A DNA stretch of 64,000 nt from Pantoea sp. A4. Lineage in GTDB: Bacteria > Pseudomonadota > Gammaproteobacteria > Enterobacterales > Enterobacteriaceae. How positions within the stretch are numbered: position 1 is the stretch's first letter; the number at the start of each line of letters is the position of its first letter. Of this stretch, positions 44,521 through 54,109 are shown piece by piece. Made by a program: the position numbers and the translations under genes. The stretch is from the NCBI RefSeq assembly GCF_000295955.2, contig NZ_ALXE01000039.1, positions 1-64,000 on the forward strand. The letters are read 5' to 3'. The notes under the pieces were generated by a model. The model was not told the DNA's origin, did not search any database, and saw only the letters and a list, made by a program, of their open reading frames with translations.

Positions 44521-45468
44521 TTATAAGCCGTTGGGCAATGGGCGCTGGTGAAAGAAGGCATCCAGGTTGGCAAAGACCACGTCACCCATACGCTGACGGG
44601 TTTCATGCGTCGCACTCCCCACGTGCGGTTGTAACACCACGTTATCCAGCGCCAGCAGCGCTTCCGGGACTTGCGGCTCCTCAGCGAACACATCCAGGGC
44701 AGCACCGGCAATCTGCTTGTTTTGCAGTGCAGTAATCAGCGCCTTTTCGTCCACCAACGAACCCCGTGCAACGTTGATCAACCATGCATGAGCAGGCATG
44801 GCCGCAATGACGTTGGCATCAATCAGATGGCGAGTCGACGCTCCGCCTGAAGCCGCGATGACGAGAAAATCACTTTGCTCCGCCAGCGCATTGACTGACG
44901 TTACCGCACGCCATGGCAGGTCGGTTTTCTCAGTGCGACTCACATAGGCGATCTCCATATCAAAAGCCGCTGCGCGCCGGGCAATCGCCTGGCCGATATT
45001 ACCCATTCCGACAATACCGAGTTTTTTCCCACTGACCTGCACGCCCAGAGAGGGAGCCTGTTTCAACCACTGTTGTTCACGGACGAAACGGTCCCCTGAG
45101 CACAGGTTGCGTGCACCGCTGAGCATCAGTCCCAGCGCCATATCAGCCACGTCATTGGTCAGCACACCGGAAGTAATGCTGATGCGGATGTTTTTCTGAC
45201 GGGTGTAATCGAGATTGATCGCGTCTGTCCCCACACCGAAGACAGCGATCATCCCAACGTTGGAGAGGTTCTCCAGCACGGCGTCACTCACGCCCACATC
45301 TCCGCGCGTGACCACGGCCTGAATCTGGTGGCCGGTTTGCGCCAGAAATGCCAGCGGTTCGGCCTGTTCATACAGTTTGTACAGGGTGTAAGTCGCGTTG
45401 AGACGCTGGATCAGCGCATCAGGTACGCTGGCAATCAACAATACAGCAGGACGGTTAGAATCAGTCAC
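44521..45468 (-). CDS. 2-hydroxyacid dehydrogenase, 2-ketogluconate reductase-like
   Basis: A 315-aa D-isomer-specific 2-hydroxyacid dehydrogenase. NAD(P)-binding GIVGMGNIGQAIARR and catalytic triad Arg in INVARGSLVDE, Glu in FAEEPQVPE and His in LQPHVGSAT are intact. I chose GTG 45468 because GGGAG lies 7 bases upstream and homology begins there; the open frame to 45549 has no ribosome site. By context it reduces 2-ketogluconate to gluconate (KguD/GhrB role) or a related 2-keto acid. Confidence 0.83.
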   Translation of the reverse strand: MTDSNRPAVLLIASVPDALIQRLNATYTLYKLYEQAEPLAFLAQTGHQIQAVVTRGDVGVSDAVLENLSNVGMIAVFGVGTDAINLDYTRQKNIRISITSGVLTNDVADMALGLMLSGARNLCSGDRFVREQQWLKQAPSLGVQVSGKKLGIVGMGNIGQAIARRAAAFDMEIAYVSRTEKTDLPWRAVTSVNALAEQSDFLVIAASGGASTRHLIDANVIAAMPAHAWLINVARGSLVDEKALITALQNKQIAGAALDVFAEEPQVPEALLALDNVVLQPHVGSATHETRQRMGDVVFANLDAFFHQRPLPNGL

Positions 45469-45621
45469 TGGAACACTCCCTTTAAAAGTCTTAGCCCGAT
45501 GGCTATCTATTAAAGAGAGTCTGGTAACTATTTGTGAGATCTGCCTCACGCTAAAGCGTGTTAAAAAAAGCTGTTACTGACAGCGTGATCGTACAGACAA
45601 ATCAATAAGATGCCGCTGGGT

Positions 45622-46614
45622 TTACAGGCTGGCTCCCATCGACAGACGATAATGCAGATTGACCCGTTCTATCGTTGGTCGCTGCTGAATTTTTTTGATC
45701 AGGATTTCAGTCGCCACTTTGCCCATTTCAAAACGCGGCGTCACCACACTGGCGAGCTGTGGCGTAGTCACCTGACCGATATCGAGGCCGTGGAAACCGG
45801 CAATGGCCATCTGTTCCGGCACGCGTATCCCTGAAGCACGGCACTCCTGTAACACGCCCACAGCCAGATCATCGTTGGTACAAAGAATACCGTCAATCTC
45901 AGGATACATCTGCCTTGCCAGCGTCATCATGCCGGTGCCAATCGACACCGAGGAGACCTTATTCGGTACAATGCGCCCTTCCGGTAAATTGGCCGCCAGC
46001 ATGGCATCGCGATAGCCTTGATAGCGCTGTTCATCACGCACATCCGACATGGAGCCAAAATAAATAATGCAGCGCCGGTTACTGGCAATCAGCATGTTGG
46101 TCATATCATATCCGGCCTGGTAATTATCAAAGCCGACATTAATACGGTTCAGATTCGTGCTGATCCCCATCACTTCCGCGACGGGAATATTGGCAGCATT
46201 AAGGTATTTTTCCGCGCGCAGCGTATGCACCGTTTCGGTTAATAACAACGCCTTAACGTTAAACGCTAAAACGGTGGCTATCTGTTCCTCTTCGCGTTGC
46301 AAATCATAATCATAATTGACCACCACGGTCTGAAAACCTTGCGCTGTAGTGACCGATTCAATCCCGGCCAGCAAGTCGGCAAATATTTGATTATTGAATG
46401 AAGGGATCAACACACCGATGCGCGGCAGTGAATTACTGGCGACAATCGGATTATCCGCATCCGGCTCATAGCCGAGCTCATCAATCACGCTGGCGATACG
46501 GGCGGCAGTCTCTTGCGAAACCTTGTGCGGCATACGCAGATAGCGGCTGACGGTCATTTTTGTTACGCCGGAGAGCGTGGCTATATCATGCAGTGTAATA
46601 CGTTGCATTTTCAT
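45622..46614 (-). CDS. LacI-family regulator, GntR-like
   Basis: A 330-aa LacI-type repressor whose HTH (GVTKMTVSRYLRMPHKVS), hinge (IASVIDELGYEPD) and core (IGVLIPSFNNQIFADLLAGI, ILCTNDDLAVGVLQECRASG, MAIAGFHGLDIGQVTTPQLA) closely follow E. coli gluconate repressor GntR. A GntR-type operator stands upstream of the gluconate dehydrogenase operon (51066-51081), so it probably controls both the ketogluconate genes and that dehydrogenase in response to gluconate. Start may also be ATG 46608. Confidence 0.86.
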   Translation of the reverse strand: MKMQRITLHDIATLSGVTKMTVSRYLRMPHKVSQETAARIASVIDELGYEPDADNPIVASNSLPRIGVLIPSFNNQIFADLLAGIESVTTAQGFQTVVVNYDYDLQREEEQIATVLAFNVKALLLTETVHTLRAEKYLNAANIPVAEVMGISTNLNRINVGFDNYQAGYDMTNMLIASNRRCIIYFGSMSDVRDEQRYQGYRDAMLAANLPEGRIVPNKVSSVSIGTGMMTLARQMYPEIDGILCTNDDLAVGVLQECRASGIRVPEQMAIAGFHGLDIGQVTTPQLASVVTPRFEMGKVATEILIKKIQQRPTIERVNLHYRLSMGASL

Positions 46615-46768
46615 CAGAGAATTCCGCCAGACGGCAATAACATCGCGCTATTATGCGCGGGATTGGGTGAAAAATAAATTATTGAAATCGCGGGGTTCTG
46701 TGCAATCTTATGCCGGACGGGTGCAGTCGATCACAGCAGAAGTAACGCCGTGAAGTAACATGGCAATA

Positions 46769-46784
46769 AGTGACGTGCGTCACA
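46769..46784. promoter_or_regulatory. CRP-like site
   Basis: AGTGA-CGTGCG-TCACA matches the CRP consensus TGTGA-N6-TCACA with one mismatch, 91 bp upstream of the YhcH-family gene. It suggests catabolite control of this gene or of the divergent regulator. Confidence 0.55.
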
Positions 46785-46874
46785 TTTTCCCCGGCACAAA
46801 ATTTGTCAGAGTGTACCCATCCTTCAGCGTTTTAAGCGCAATGTATCTGCGCAGCGGTTTAACATGGAGACATT

Positions 46875-47345
46875 ATGATTATTGATGCCTTACAGCATGC
46901 ACTGGAAAACCCTCTTTATCCGGCCATTATTCGCCAGACATTGCAGCAAATTCAGCTAAGACAGCCCGATGAACTTCCACCTGGTAAATATCCGATTGAT
47001 GGTGATGAAATATTTTTCAGCGTGATGGAAACTGAAACGCGGGATATCAATCTGCAACAACCCGAATTTCATCATAAGTACATCGACATCCATCTGGTAT
47101 TAACCGGTGAAGAGATCATTGGCACCGGCACTTCAGCCCTTACCCGCAGCTTGATCGAACCTTTTGATGAGAGCAAAGACTTAGGTTTTTGCCACAGCAT
47201 TGATAGCGAAACGCTGGTGCATCTGCAACGGGGTGAGCTGGCGATTATCTTCCCGTTAGAACTGCATCGTCCCATGTGTACCCTGAGCGTGGCCCAGCCG
47301 CTGCGTAAAATCGTGGTGAAAATCAATCAGGCGCTACTGAAATAG
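46875..47345 (+). CDS. YhcH/YjgK/YiaL-family protein
   Basis: A 156-aa cupin-like protein of the DUF386 family. Conserved blocks: GDEIFFSVMETETRD, EFHHKYIDIHLVLTGEE (metal His residues) and AIIFPLELHRPM. Members are associated with sialic-acid, pentose and ketogluconate operons, possibly as sugar epimerases or anomerases. Convergent with the gluconate dehydrogenase operon and preceded by a CRP-like site. Confidence 0.87.
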   Translation: MIIDALQHALENPLYPAIIRQTLQQIQLRQPDELPPGKYPIDGDEIFFSVMETETRDINLQQPEFHHKYIDIHLVLTGEEIIGTGTSALTRSLIEPFDESKDLGFCHSIDSETLVHLQRGELAIIFPLELHRPMCTLSVAQPLRKIVVKINQALLK

Positions 47346-47385
47346 CGCCTGACCCGGCCCCGCAGATCACGCGGGGCCAGTTTCA

Positions 47386-48777
47386 TTAACGCGGGCGACG
47401 ACGTCGCAGCCAGAATCCAGCCACCAGTAACACAATCACCAGCGCCGCAATGCCGCCCGGCAAGATCCATGGTTGCGCCTGCGCCAGCAGCGGTGGATGA
47501 CCGCCTTTACGCACCCAGGCCACATCCCCGGCTTGTACCTTGACGTCTGGATTGCCGTAATGGGCCAGGACAAAGTTACTGATGTCCGCCACCTGCTGAT
47601 CGGTCAGTTGCCCGACATAAGAAGGTGAACTGAACCCAGGCATCAATACCTGATGGTCGGCAGTATCGCGCTGCACGCCAAACAGAATCGCCGCAATCAG
47701 GTTATTGGGATTACTCATTCCGGTGGCAGTGTTATGGAACAACGACGGATAGGCCTGGTTCGCACTGCCAGATCCATCCGGCTGGTGGCAACTGGCGCAG
47801 TTACCGCTGAATAACGCCGCGCCATTGGTCAGAGACTGATTGGCATTATTCGGATTTCTGCCGCGTACGCTGTTTTCCACATCCATTGGCGCACCGTAAT
47901 TAAAGGCTGGCTGCGTCTCTCCCTCGGTACGGATCGGCTTAGTGCTTTTCAGGTAGACGGCAATGGCACGCAGATCGCTTTCTGGCAGATATTGCAAGCT
48001 GTGCTCTACCGCTTCTGCCATTCCCCCGGCAGCCTGATTCTTACCTGCGGCTCGGCCAGTTTTCAGATACTGCACCAGCTCATCATCGCTCCAGCCACCA
48101 ATTCCACTCACTTTATCGGAGGTGATGTTTGGCGCGTACCAACTGCCCAGCGGACTGCCAGCCAGCGGCTGATCGTTTTTCTCCTGCATTAACAAACCAC
48201 GTGGCGTATGGCAGGTATTACAGTGAGCCAAGCCGTTGACCAGATAGTTGCCTCGGTTCCACTCGGCGCTTTGGCTGGCATCGTTTTGATATACCTTGCT
48301 GTCCGCAAACATCACATTCCACATCCCCATGCTAAAGCGCAGGTTGAACGGGAATGGCAAGTCGGTTTGCTGATTCGCCTCATCAACCGGCTTTACCCCA
48401 TGCATGAAGTAGTAATAGAGCGCATGGAGATCGGCATCGGTCATTTTGCTGTAGGAGGTATACGGCATCGCCGGGTAAAGGTTCGCGCCATCTGCACGCA
48501 CGCCATGGCGCACGGCGGCAGAGAACTCCGCTTCGCTGTAGCGCCCGATCCCGGCCGCAGCGGGAGTGATGTTGGTTGAGTAAATCACCCCCATCGGCGA
48601 GGCAATGCCGTAACCGCCGCTAAAGGCGCTTTTGCTGCCCGGCGCGGTATGGCATGCCTGACAGTCTGAAGCGATAGCCACCGCTTCACCCTGTTGTAAC
48701 AGATGGCTGTCTAACGCTTCCGCCTGCACACCGAATGTCAGCGTGGCGGCTACGAAGCCCGCAAGTAGGTTTTTCAT
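47386..48777 (-). CDS. gluconate 2-dehydrogenase-type cytochrome c subunit
   Basis: A 463-aa triheme c-type cytochrome: CQACH (39-43), CNTCH and CASCH motifs, a signal peptide (NLLAGFVAATLTFGVQAEA) and a C-terminal membrane anchor (IAALVIVLLVAGFWL) with an arginine-rich end. It carries electrons from the flavin subunit to ubiquinone in the periplasmic membrane. It overlaps the flavin-subunit gene by 4 nt. The three-subunit order is that of membrane-bound gluconate/sorbitol/alcohol dehydrogenases. Confidence 0.9.
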   Translation of the reverse strand: MKNLLAGFVAATLTFGVQAEALDSHLLQQGEAVAIASDCQACHTAPGSKSAFSGGYGIASPMGVIYSTNITPAAAGIGRYSEAEFSAAVRHGVRADGANLYPAMPYTSYSKMTDADLHALYYYFMHGVKPVDEANQQTDLPFPFNLRFSMGMWNVMFADSKVYQNDASQSAEWNRGNYLVNGLAHCNTCHTPRGLLMQEKNDQPLAGSPLGSWYAPNITSDKVSGIGGWSDDELVQYLKTGRAAGKNQAAGGMAEAVEHSLQYLPESDLRAIAVYLKSTKPIRTEGETQPAFNYGAPMDVENSVRGRNPNNANQSLTNGAALFSGNCASCHQPDGSGSANQAYPSLFHNTATGMSNPNNLIAAILFGVQRDTADHQVLMPGFSSPSYVGQLTDQQVADISNFVLAHYGNPDVKVQAGDVAWVRKGGHPPLLAQAQPWILPGGIAALVIVLLVAGFWLRRRRPR

Positions 48778-50432
48778 GCGAACTCCTTCATACGCAGGCT
48801 CATATCATGTGCCGCTTTTAATGCCAGCGCAGCCATGGTCAGCGTACTGTTCACCACGCTAGCAGATGGGATTGCGCCACCGCCCGGCAGCCACAGATTT
48901 TCATGGTCGAAGGCACGACAATTGCCATCAACCACCGCATCCTTACCGCTTTTGCCCATAATCACGCCGCCCATAATGTGGTTGTTGGCGTTGAGCGCCG
49001 TGGTGATGTTGAACTCTTTGGCATTAAACAGCTGACCAATGTGTTCCAGCTGCGTATGGCAGGCTTCCGCACCTTTGCGCACGTAGTCACCCACGTCGTA
49101 GTGAATATCCGGGCAAGGTAAACCGTGGGGATCTTTACGGGTACTGCTTAAGGTCAGGCGGTTCTCCGGGTCTGGCAGAGGTTCAAGACTGATGGAGAGA
49201 TCCACGCCGTGGGTGGCACGATAACGAATCTCTTCATCCAGCGCTTTGCCCACCAGGCCTTTTTTCAACGCCTGTTGTGTGGCAGGCACCACGCGGGAAA
49301 TATTGTTCAGGATCACTTTGTTCGCAGAGTAGTCACGACGGAAATCACCGTCCCGGAAACCGACCATGCAACTGCTTTGTGCCGGCCCGCGTCCCAGCCA
49401 TACCGGCTCTTCGGTCAGGAATGAGCAGTGGAAGCCAGAGTGATCCATCATGTTACGGCCAACCATATCCGAGCCGTTGGCAATCCCGTTGGGGTTAGCT
49501 TTATTCGCTGCCATCAGCAGCAAACGTGGCGTTTCGATACCGTTGCAGGCCAGCGCAAAGGCTTTCGCCGTCGCCTTATGTGATGCGCCAGAGCTGTCGA
49601 GCCAGTGAACCGCAGTGATACGGTTGTTGTCATCCGTGTCCATTTTGTAGACCACCGCCTCTGCCAGTACCACCGCACCTGCGCGTTCTGCGCGCTCAAC
49701 ATGGTGGATGCCGTTATACATGGCGCCAATCGGGCAAATGGGCTGGCAGTTATTGTTGCCACAGCAGGTAGGGCGACCTTCCCATGGGCGCGTGCTGCGG
49801 CCCTGTGGGATCGGCACCAGGTTGTAACCATGGGGATTCACCACGCTGGCAAAATAGTTGTCGCCATGACCGAACGGCACCATGTCCATCGGATACGGCT
49901 GACTGCGCTGGGCAGGAGATTGACGAACAGGGTCGTTTGGCCCGGCGACGCCAATTTCATTTTCAGCACGGCAGTACCAGGGTTCCAGCTCCTCATAGGC
50001 GATAGGCCAGTCGCGTCCCACGCCGTATTTTGACTGCATGACGAAATCACTGGGGTGATGACGCCAGCAGGAGGCCGCCCAGTGCCAGGTGGTGCCCCCT
50101 ACCGTGCGCAGGTAACCCTGCTGGAAACTCCCGGCGCTTGGCCCGGTGACGTTGACATAGTTGTTCGGTGGGAAGTAAAGCGGTGCTGGGGCGAATTTCG
50201 ACTGAGGATAAAGCCCCTGGAAATCCGAACCCGCGCGATTGGCAAACGGCATGTTACGCCAGTTTTCTACTGCCTGCGCGCGCTCAATACGCAAGCCCGC
50301 TTCCAGAACCAGCACCGAATAGCCCTGGCTCACCAGTTCATTTGCCACCATACCGCCGACAATGCCCGAACCGACGACCACAATATCTGCCTCAGCATCA
50401 CCCTGAGCAGTAAAAACAGGTTGTTTATTCAT
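48774..50432 (-). CDS. GMC-type FAD large subunit of gluconate 2-dehydrogenase-like enzyme
   Basis: A 552-aa GMC oxidoreductase: FAD motif VVVGSGIVGGMVANEL and EAGLRIERA near the N-terminus, TVGGTTWHWAASCWRHHPSD, CCGNNNCQPICPIGAMYNG (a Cys-rich stretch typical of this subgroup, probably binding an Fe-S cluster) and a C-terminal active-site His/Asn region (NANNHIMGGVIMG, ASVVNSTLTMAAL). Oxidises gluconate (or another polyol/sugar acid) in the periplasm, exported with the Tat-signal small subunit. Middle gene of the operon. Confidence 0.9.
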   Translation of the reverse strand: MNKQPVFTAQGDAEADIVVVGSGIVGGMVANELVSQGYSVLVLEAGLRIERAQAVENWRNMPFANRAGSDFQGLYPQSKFAPAPLYFPPNNYVNVTGPSAGSFQQGYLRTVGGTTWHWAASCWRHHPSDFVMQSKYGVGRDWPIAYEELEPWYCRAENEIGVAGPNDPVRQSPAQRSQPYPMDMVPFGHGDNYFASVVNPHGYNLVPIPQGRSTRPWEGRPTCCGNNNCQPICPIGAMYNGIHHVERAERAGAVVLAEAVVYKMDTDDNNRITAVHWLDSSGASHKATAKAFALACNGIETPRLLLMAANKANPNGIANGSDMVGRNMMDHSGFHCSFLTEEPVWLGRGPAQSSCMVGFRDGDFRRDYSANKVILNNISRVVPATQQALKKGLVGKALDEEIRYRATHGVDLSISLEPLPDPENRLTLSSTRKDPHGLPCPDIHYDVGDYVRKGAEACHTQLEHIGQLFNAKEFNITTALNANNHIMGGVIMGKSGKDAVVDGNCRAFDHENLWLPGGGAIPSASVVNSTLTMAALALKAAHDMSLRMKEFA

Positions 50433-50448
50433 TATTAGTATCTGTGTG

Positions 50449-51015
50449 TTAGAGAGAAGAAATCAGCGAGTTGTTGTCATCCGGCAGCGGTTGTGTCCAC
50501 CACAAAGGCCCGTTGCCGCAGTAGGTCGGAACGATGAGTCCATCACTGACCGGCTGATACATCAATGCCTGCTTATAGGCGATGAGCTTGCCGTGATAAT
50601 CATTGCCAATCGTGCCGGTATACCAGGCGGTGACAATGGCAGAGAGAAAATCACCCAACCCAGCAGCTCGGGCACGATCCATCAGCTGCTCGGCGCTATC
50701 GCCGGGTTGGATCAGACGAGCTAACTGGCCTACACGTTCCGCGAAATGTGCATCACTCTCCGTAAAACCGGTGAAGAAACGCGCACCCAGTTCAACATCC
50801 AGGTGCTGATGTTCAGTGATGGAGTGTGATACGGAAATAAAGTCGCGAAGCGCATCACGACCACTGGTGACGCTGGCGGCAAAAGCGCGGCCCGGCAGCG
50901 CAGTGAGTGCGCCAGTGAGCGTTAATCCGGCGGCAGCAAGCAGGAACTCTCTTCGGGTGGAACCGGTTCCATTTTTTGATGCAGCAGTAGAATTTGTCGT
51001 TATTCGTTGTTTCAT
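50449..51015 (-). CDS. gluconate 2-dehydrogenase subunit 3 with Tat signal
   Basis: A 188-aa small subunit. The N-terminus carries a twin-arginine signal (STRREFLLAAAGLTLTG, cleavage after GRAFA), which would carry the folded FAD subunit across the membrane with it. The rest matches the Gluconate_2-dh3 domain (DFISVSHSITEHQHLDVELG, DFLSAIVTAWYTG, YCGNGPLWWTQPLPD). First gene of the operon, with a GntR-type operator upstream. Confidence 0.9.
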   Translation of the reverse strand: MKQRITTNSTAASKNGTGSTRREFLLAAAGLTLTGALTALPGRAFAASVTSGRDALRDFISVSHSITEHQHLDVELGARFFTGFTESDAHFAERVGQLARLIQPGDSAEQLMDRARAAGLGDFLSAIVTAWYTGTIGNDYHGKLIAYKQALMYQPVSDGLIVPTYCGNGPLWWTQPLPDDNNSLISSL

Positions 51016-51065
51016 CGGGAGCCTGGTGTGAGAAGTTGGAGGTTATTACGTGATTAACCTCACAA

Positions 51066-51081
51066 ATGATACCGGTAACAA
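51066..51081. promoter_or_regulatory. GntR-type gluconate operator
   Basis: ATGATACCGGTAACAA matches 14 of 16 bases of the E. coli GntR operator ATGTTACCGGTAACAT. It lies 51 bp upstream of the dehydrogenase operon. The GntR-like regulator at 45622-46614 is the obvious candidate to bind it. Confidence 0.65.
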
Positions 51082-51192
51082 AACATTTTTGTTAATAAAT
51101 ATCGTTACTTTTGTGTGGTTTTCGCAGAAAAAGCGCAAAATGATAAAACAGTACAAATATCAACCAACCCTGATTCTTCACACATCAGAATG

Positions 51193-51220
51193 GACAAAGC
51201 CTCCTTGCGGAGGCTTTGTC
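51193..51220. terminator. 12-bp hairpin at the end of qorB
   Basis: GACAAAGCCTCC (51193-51204) and GGAGGCTTTGTC (51209-51220) form a perfect stem with a TTGC loop, 17 bp past the qorB stop. No T-run, so possibly a Rho-assisted 3' end. Confidence 0.55.
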
Positions 51221-51236
51221 AGGCTACCCATGTTGG

Positions 51237-52082
51237 CTACAGTGCCGCCTTCACGCTCGCTTTTAATGGCGTAGTAGGACGACCAATCAGTCGGGAAAGC
51301 TGATGATCTTCATCAAACAGCGCATTGTGTGAAGCGCCGGTATCCCATGAGGCAATCGCCTCGGCGAAGAAGTCAGGCAAACCTGCCTGCTTCAAGGCTG
51401 CGGCATAATCCGCTTCCGGGAGATTGGTGTAAGGGATGGTTTTACCACTCTGCGCCGAGATTTCAGCTGCCAGCTCGCTTAAGGTATAGGACGCATCGCC
51501 CGCCAGTTCATAGGTCTTACCCTGATGGCCCGCACTGGTGAGCACCACGGCTGCCGCTTCCGCATAGTCAGCGCGTGCTGCCGATGAGATCTTACCCTCC
51601 CCTGCGCTGCCATAGAGCGCACCTAGTCCCAGGGCTGGCCCCACGGAAGCGGTATAGTTCTCGGTGTACCAGCCATTTCTTAGAATAGTGTAGTCCAGAC
51701 CAGAGGCTTTAATTGCCTGTTCGGTTTGCGCATGTTCTGGTGCCAGGCTCAGAGGAGAGCTGTCCGCACGTAACAGGCTGGTATAAACGAAATGCTTTAC
51801 ACCGGCTTTTTTGGCCGCTTCGATCACATTGGCGTGTTGCACCGCACGCTGACCAATTTCATTGCCCGAAATCAGTAGCAGGGTATCAACCCCTTGCAGC
51901 GCTGCATCCAGCCCCTCAGCCTTACTGTAATCAAATGCACGTGCCGCCACACCCAGATCCGCAGCTTTTGCCGGATCGCGCACTAACGCGACGATCTCAC
52001 TACTCGCCACTTTCTGTTTCAGTTTTTCCACGACCAAACGGCCCAGTTGGCCAGTCGCACCGGTAATTGCAATTGTCATCAT
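51237..52082 (-). CDS. qorB: NAD(P)H:quinone oxidoreductase, QorB/YtfG type
   Basis: A 281-aa NmrA-type short-chain reductase: dinucleotide motif IAITGATGQLGRLVVEKL, LLLISGNEIGQRAVQHANVI, VYTSLLRAD and ILRNGWYTENYTAS as in E. coli QorB. Reduces quinones with NADPH. Divergent from an HxlR-family regulator as in E. coli ytfG-ytfH. ATG 52079 is equally possible as start. Confidence 0.88.
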   Translation of the reverse strand: MMTIAITGATGQLGRLVVEKLKQKVASSEIVALVRDPAKAADLGVAARAFDYSKAEGLDAALQGVDTLLLISGNEIGQRAVQHANVIEAAKKAGVKHFVYTSLLRADSSPLSLAPEHAQTEQAIKASGLDYTILRNGWYTENYTASVGPALGLGALYGSAGEGKISSAARADYAEAAAVVLTSAGHQGKTYELAGDASYTLSELAAEISAQSGKTIPYTNLPEADYAAALKQAGLPDFFAEAIASWDTGASHNALFDEDHQLSRLIGRPTTPLKASVKAAL

Positions 52083-52143
52083 CCGATCCTCGTAATGTTG
52101 TTTCGACGGGTTTCAGTTACTATAGTTGCCTAAATTACTTTTA

Positions 52144-52155
52144 GTAAGTACTTAC
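52144..52155. promoter_or_regulatory. candidate QorR operator
   Basis: GTAAGTACTTAC is a perfect 12-bp palindrome in the qorB/qorR divergent region, 18 bp before the regulator start. HxlR-type regulators bind such sites. Confidence 0.55.
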
Positions 52156-52173
52156 AAAAAGGTTAGTGATTGA

Positions 52174-52566
52174 ATGACTACAACAAAAAAACTGAATAAG
52201 AGTGCTGAAGGCGCAGCACAATTCGAACGCTGCAATGTGCTGGCAGCGGGCTGCCCTTCCCGGAAAGTCTTACAACACCTCAGCAGCCGCTGGGGTGTGC
52301 TGATCATGTTAGTGCTGCTCTCTGGCAAACACCGTTTTAGTGAAATTCGCCGGGAAATAGAGGGAGTGAGTGAGCGTATGCTGTCGCAAACGTTGCAGTC
52401 ACTGGAAGGCGATGGCATGTTGATTCGCAAATCGATGCACACCGTGCCGCCCCATGTGGAGTATTCACTTACCGAGTTGGGTACAGAAGCGGCGTTGAAA
52501 ATTCAGGGGCTGGTTGCACTGATTGAAGAGAGCCAAATGGCAAAACTGCTGGCGGAGCAAGCTTAG
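52174..52566 (+). CDS. HxlR-family redox regulator, YtfH/QorR type
   Basis: A 130-aa HxlR-type winged helix protein: CNVLAAGCPSRKVLQHLSSR, RWGVLIMLVLLSGKHRFSEI, RREIEGVSERMLSQTLQSLE. The N-terminal Cys residues near the DNA-binding domain are a plausible quinone/redox sensor. Divergent from qorB. Confidence 0.87.
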   Translation: MTTTKKLNKSAEGAAQFERCNVLAAGCPSRKVLQHLSSRWGVLIMLVLLSGKHRFSEIRREIEGVSERMLSQTLQSLEGDGMLIRKSMHTVPPHVEYSLTELGTEAALKIQGLVALIEESQMAKLLAEQA

Positions 52567-52666
52567 TTTCTACCGCAGCAGTCGGAGAGATCCTGCATTG
52601 CACAGCGGGCATTAATGCCCTGCAAATGCAGGGCTATCCCCAGTTTGCTGCGTATCCCTGTTCGTT

Positions 52667-53283
52667 TCAGAGGAACATTTTTCCAATGGTGATCGCGGCA
52701 ATGATCATAAACAGAACCGGTGGAACATAGTCAAACCAGCCTGCACGGTTCATCAAGGATTTCATCTTTAAGCCAAGCATTCCTACTGCAGAATTCACAA
52801 TGATTCCGCCAAGATTAAACACCAGCCCATACGCCAGTAAATACATCCAGGCTGGGCTGGCATTAGCCGGGATAAACTGCGGCAGCAAACTGACAAAGAA
52901 CAGACCAATTTTTGGGTTGGTTAAATTGATCAGCAAGCCTTTGCTGAAAACATGCCTTGCATCCTGATCGGTTTTGACTTCCTCTGTCGTCATCGTTTTA
53001 TTTAAAGTTTCGGCCAGGACGCCACAGCCAGCCAGATCAGATACACAGCACCGACTATTTTTATTGCCTGAAAAACCAGTGGGAAGTGGTTAAAAAACAC
53101 CACTAAACCAAAGCTTACGCAGATCACATAAAAAAATACGCCAACTTCAACGCCAGCCGCCGCCTTAAGGCCTTTACCTATGCCAAATTTGACCGACTGG
53201 TTTAGCACATAGAGCATTGCTGGCCCTGGCGCTATATTGATGATAATCACGGTGAGTAAGAAATAATAAAAAACGCCATCCAT
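52667..53283 (-). pseudogene. LysE/RhtB exporter broken by a frameshift
   Basis: Two adjacent frames together make one LysE-family transporter. The N-terminal part (MDGVFYYFLLTVIIINIAPG to YLIWLAVASWPKL) stops at 53002. The C-terminal part (TMTTEEVKTDQDARHVFSKG, NLTNPKIGLFFVSLLPQF) continues in another frame. One missing base in the GCGTCCTGGCC region (near 53020) would join them as LAVAS-LAETLNK. Otherwise intact, so recent or a sequencing error. Confidence 0.8.
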
Positions 53284-53551
53284 ATTGCGCTCCAGAACAA
53301 GTCTGTTGATTTTCACATCTTCAACAGGAAACTTTAAACAAATGCAGCCACAGCTGACATTAAAACGGAATCTGCCAGCCTGTCCTTGTGGAAAGGTAAA
53401 TTAAGCACCAAGAATATAATCATCAATTTAATTAAAGTAAATAAATAAAATGAAAATATGAGGGTTTCATTTACCACTGGACTCCTGTCAATTTATTTGG
53501 TTGCTTTAGAAATCAATATGCAAAATAAATCCTGCTGTTTTTCATTGCGGG

Positions 53552-53824
53552 TTATTGTGTCATTAGAGTGTGTTTTATCAGTTCAAGTAAAAGTGTGCAG
53601 CTCTGCTCAAAAGGCCAGCGTCGAGAGCGGCCTGCGGACAAGGATTTGAGTCCATCAATACCTGACAGAGTAATCAACCAGTTAATCCAGTGGCCGGCAG
53701 AGGAGCGGGCACAACAGAGCGTTCTGGCAACGTCACCTACGCGAGCGCCCCGATGCAACATCAGCATGGCAGCTAACCTGCGGACATGATTTTTATCGAG
53801 GGTTTTATAGATTGCTTTTTGCAT
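53552..53824 (-). pseudogene. IS630-family transposase N-terminal remnant
   Basis: A 90-aa frame with the helix-turn-helix of IS630-type transposases: LAAMLMLHRGARVGDVARTL, ARSSAGHWINWL, AGRSRRWPFEQSCTLLLELI. The catalytic DDE part is missing. Confidence 0.8.
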
Positions 53825-53836
53825 CAGACGTCATTC

Positions 53837-54109
53837 GTCACCAGGTATTGGTGCTCTCGTCGGCATCGCACAATCCGGGTTGAGTCAACAAAATTCGCCC
53901 TGGAAATGTTTTCCGTCTCGGGTACAACTGCACTCAACACGCTGGGCGTTATGGCTACTGCAAAAAGCAACACTCATGAAAAGAAGGATTTATTCAGGGA
54001 GAATCTGGCCCGGATAGAGGCGGCTGAAAATGAAATGCTAAGGCAGGACAATAACGTTCTGAGGAGCAGACCTGTCACGAATCGCCGGAGGTACTCGCTT
54101 TCGTTCTAA
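53837..54109 (+). pseudogene. fragment of an unknown gene
   Basis: A frame in this stretch reads STKFALEMFSVSGTTALNTL, GVMATAKSNTHEKKDLFREN, LARIEAAENEMLRQDN and ends at 54107-54109. The helical second half has protein-like composition, but it has no good start and no recognised family. Probably a 3' remnant of a larger gene truncated by the IS630 insertion. Confidence 0.35.
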
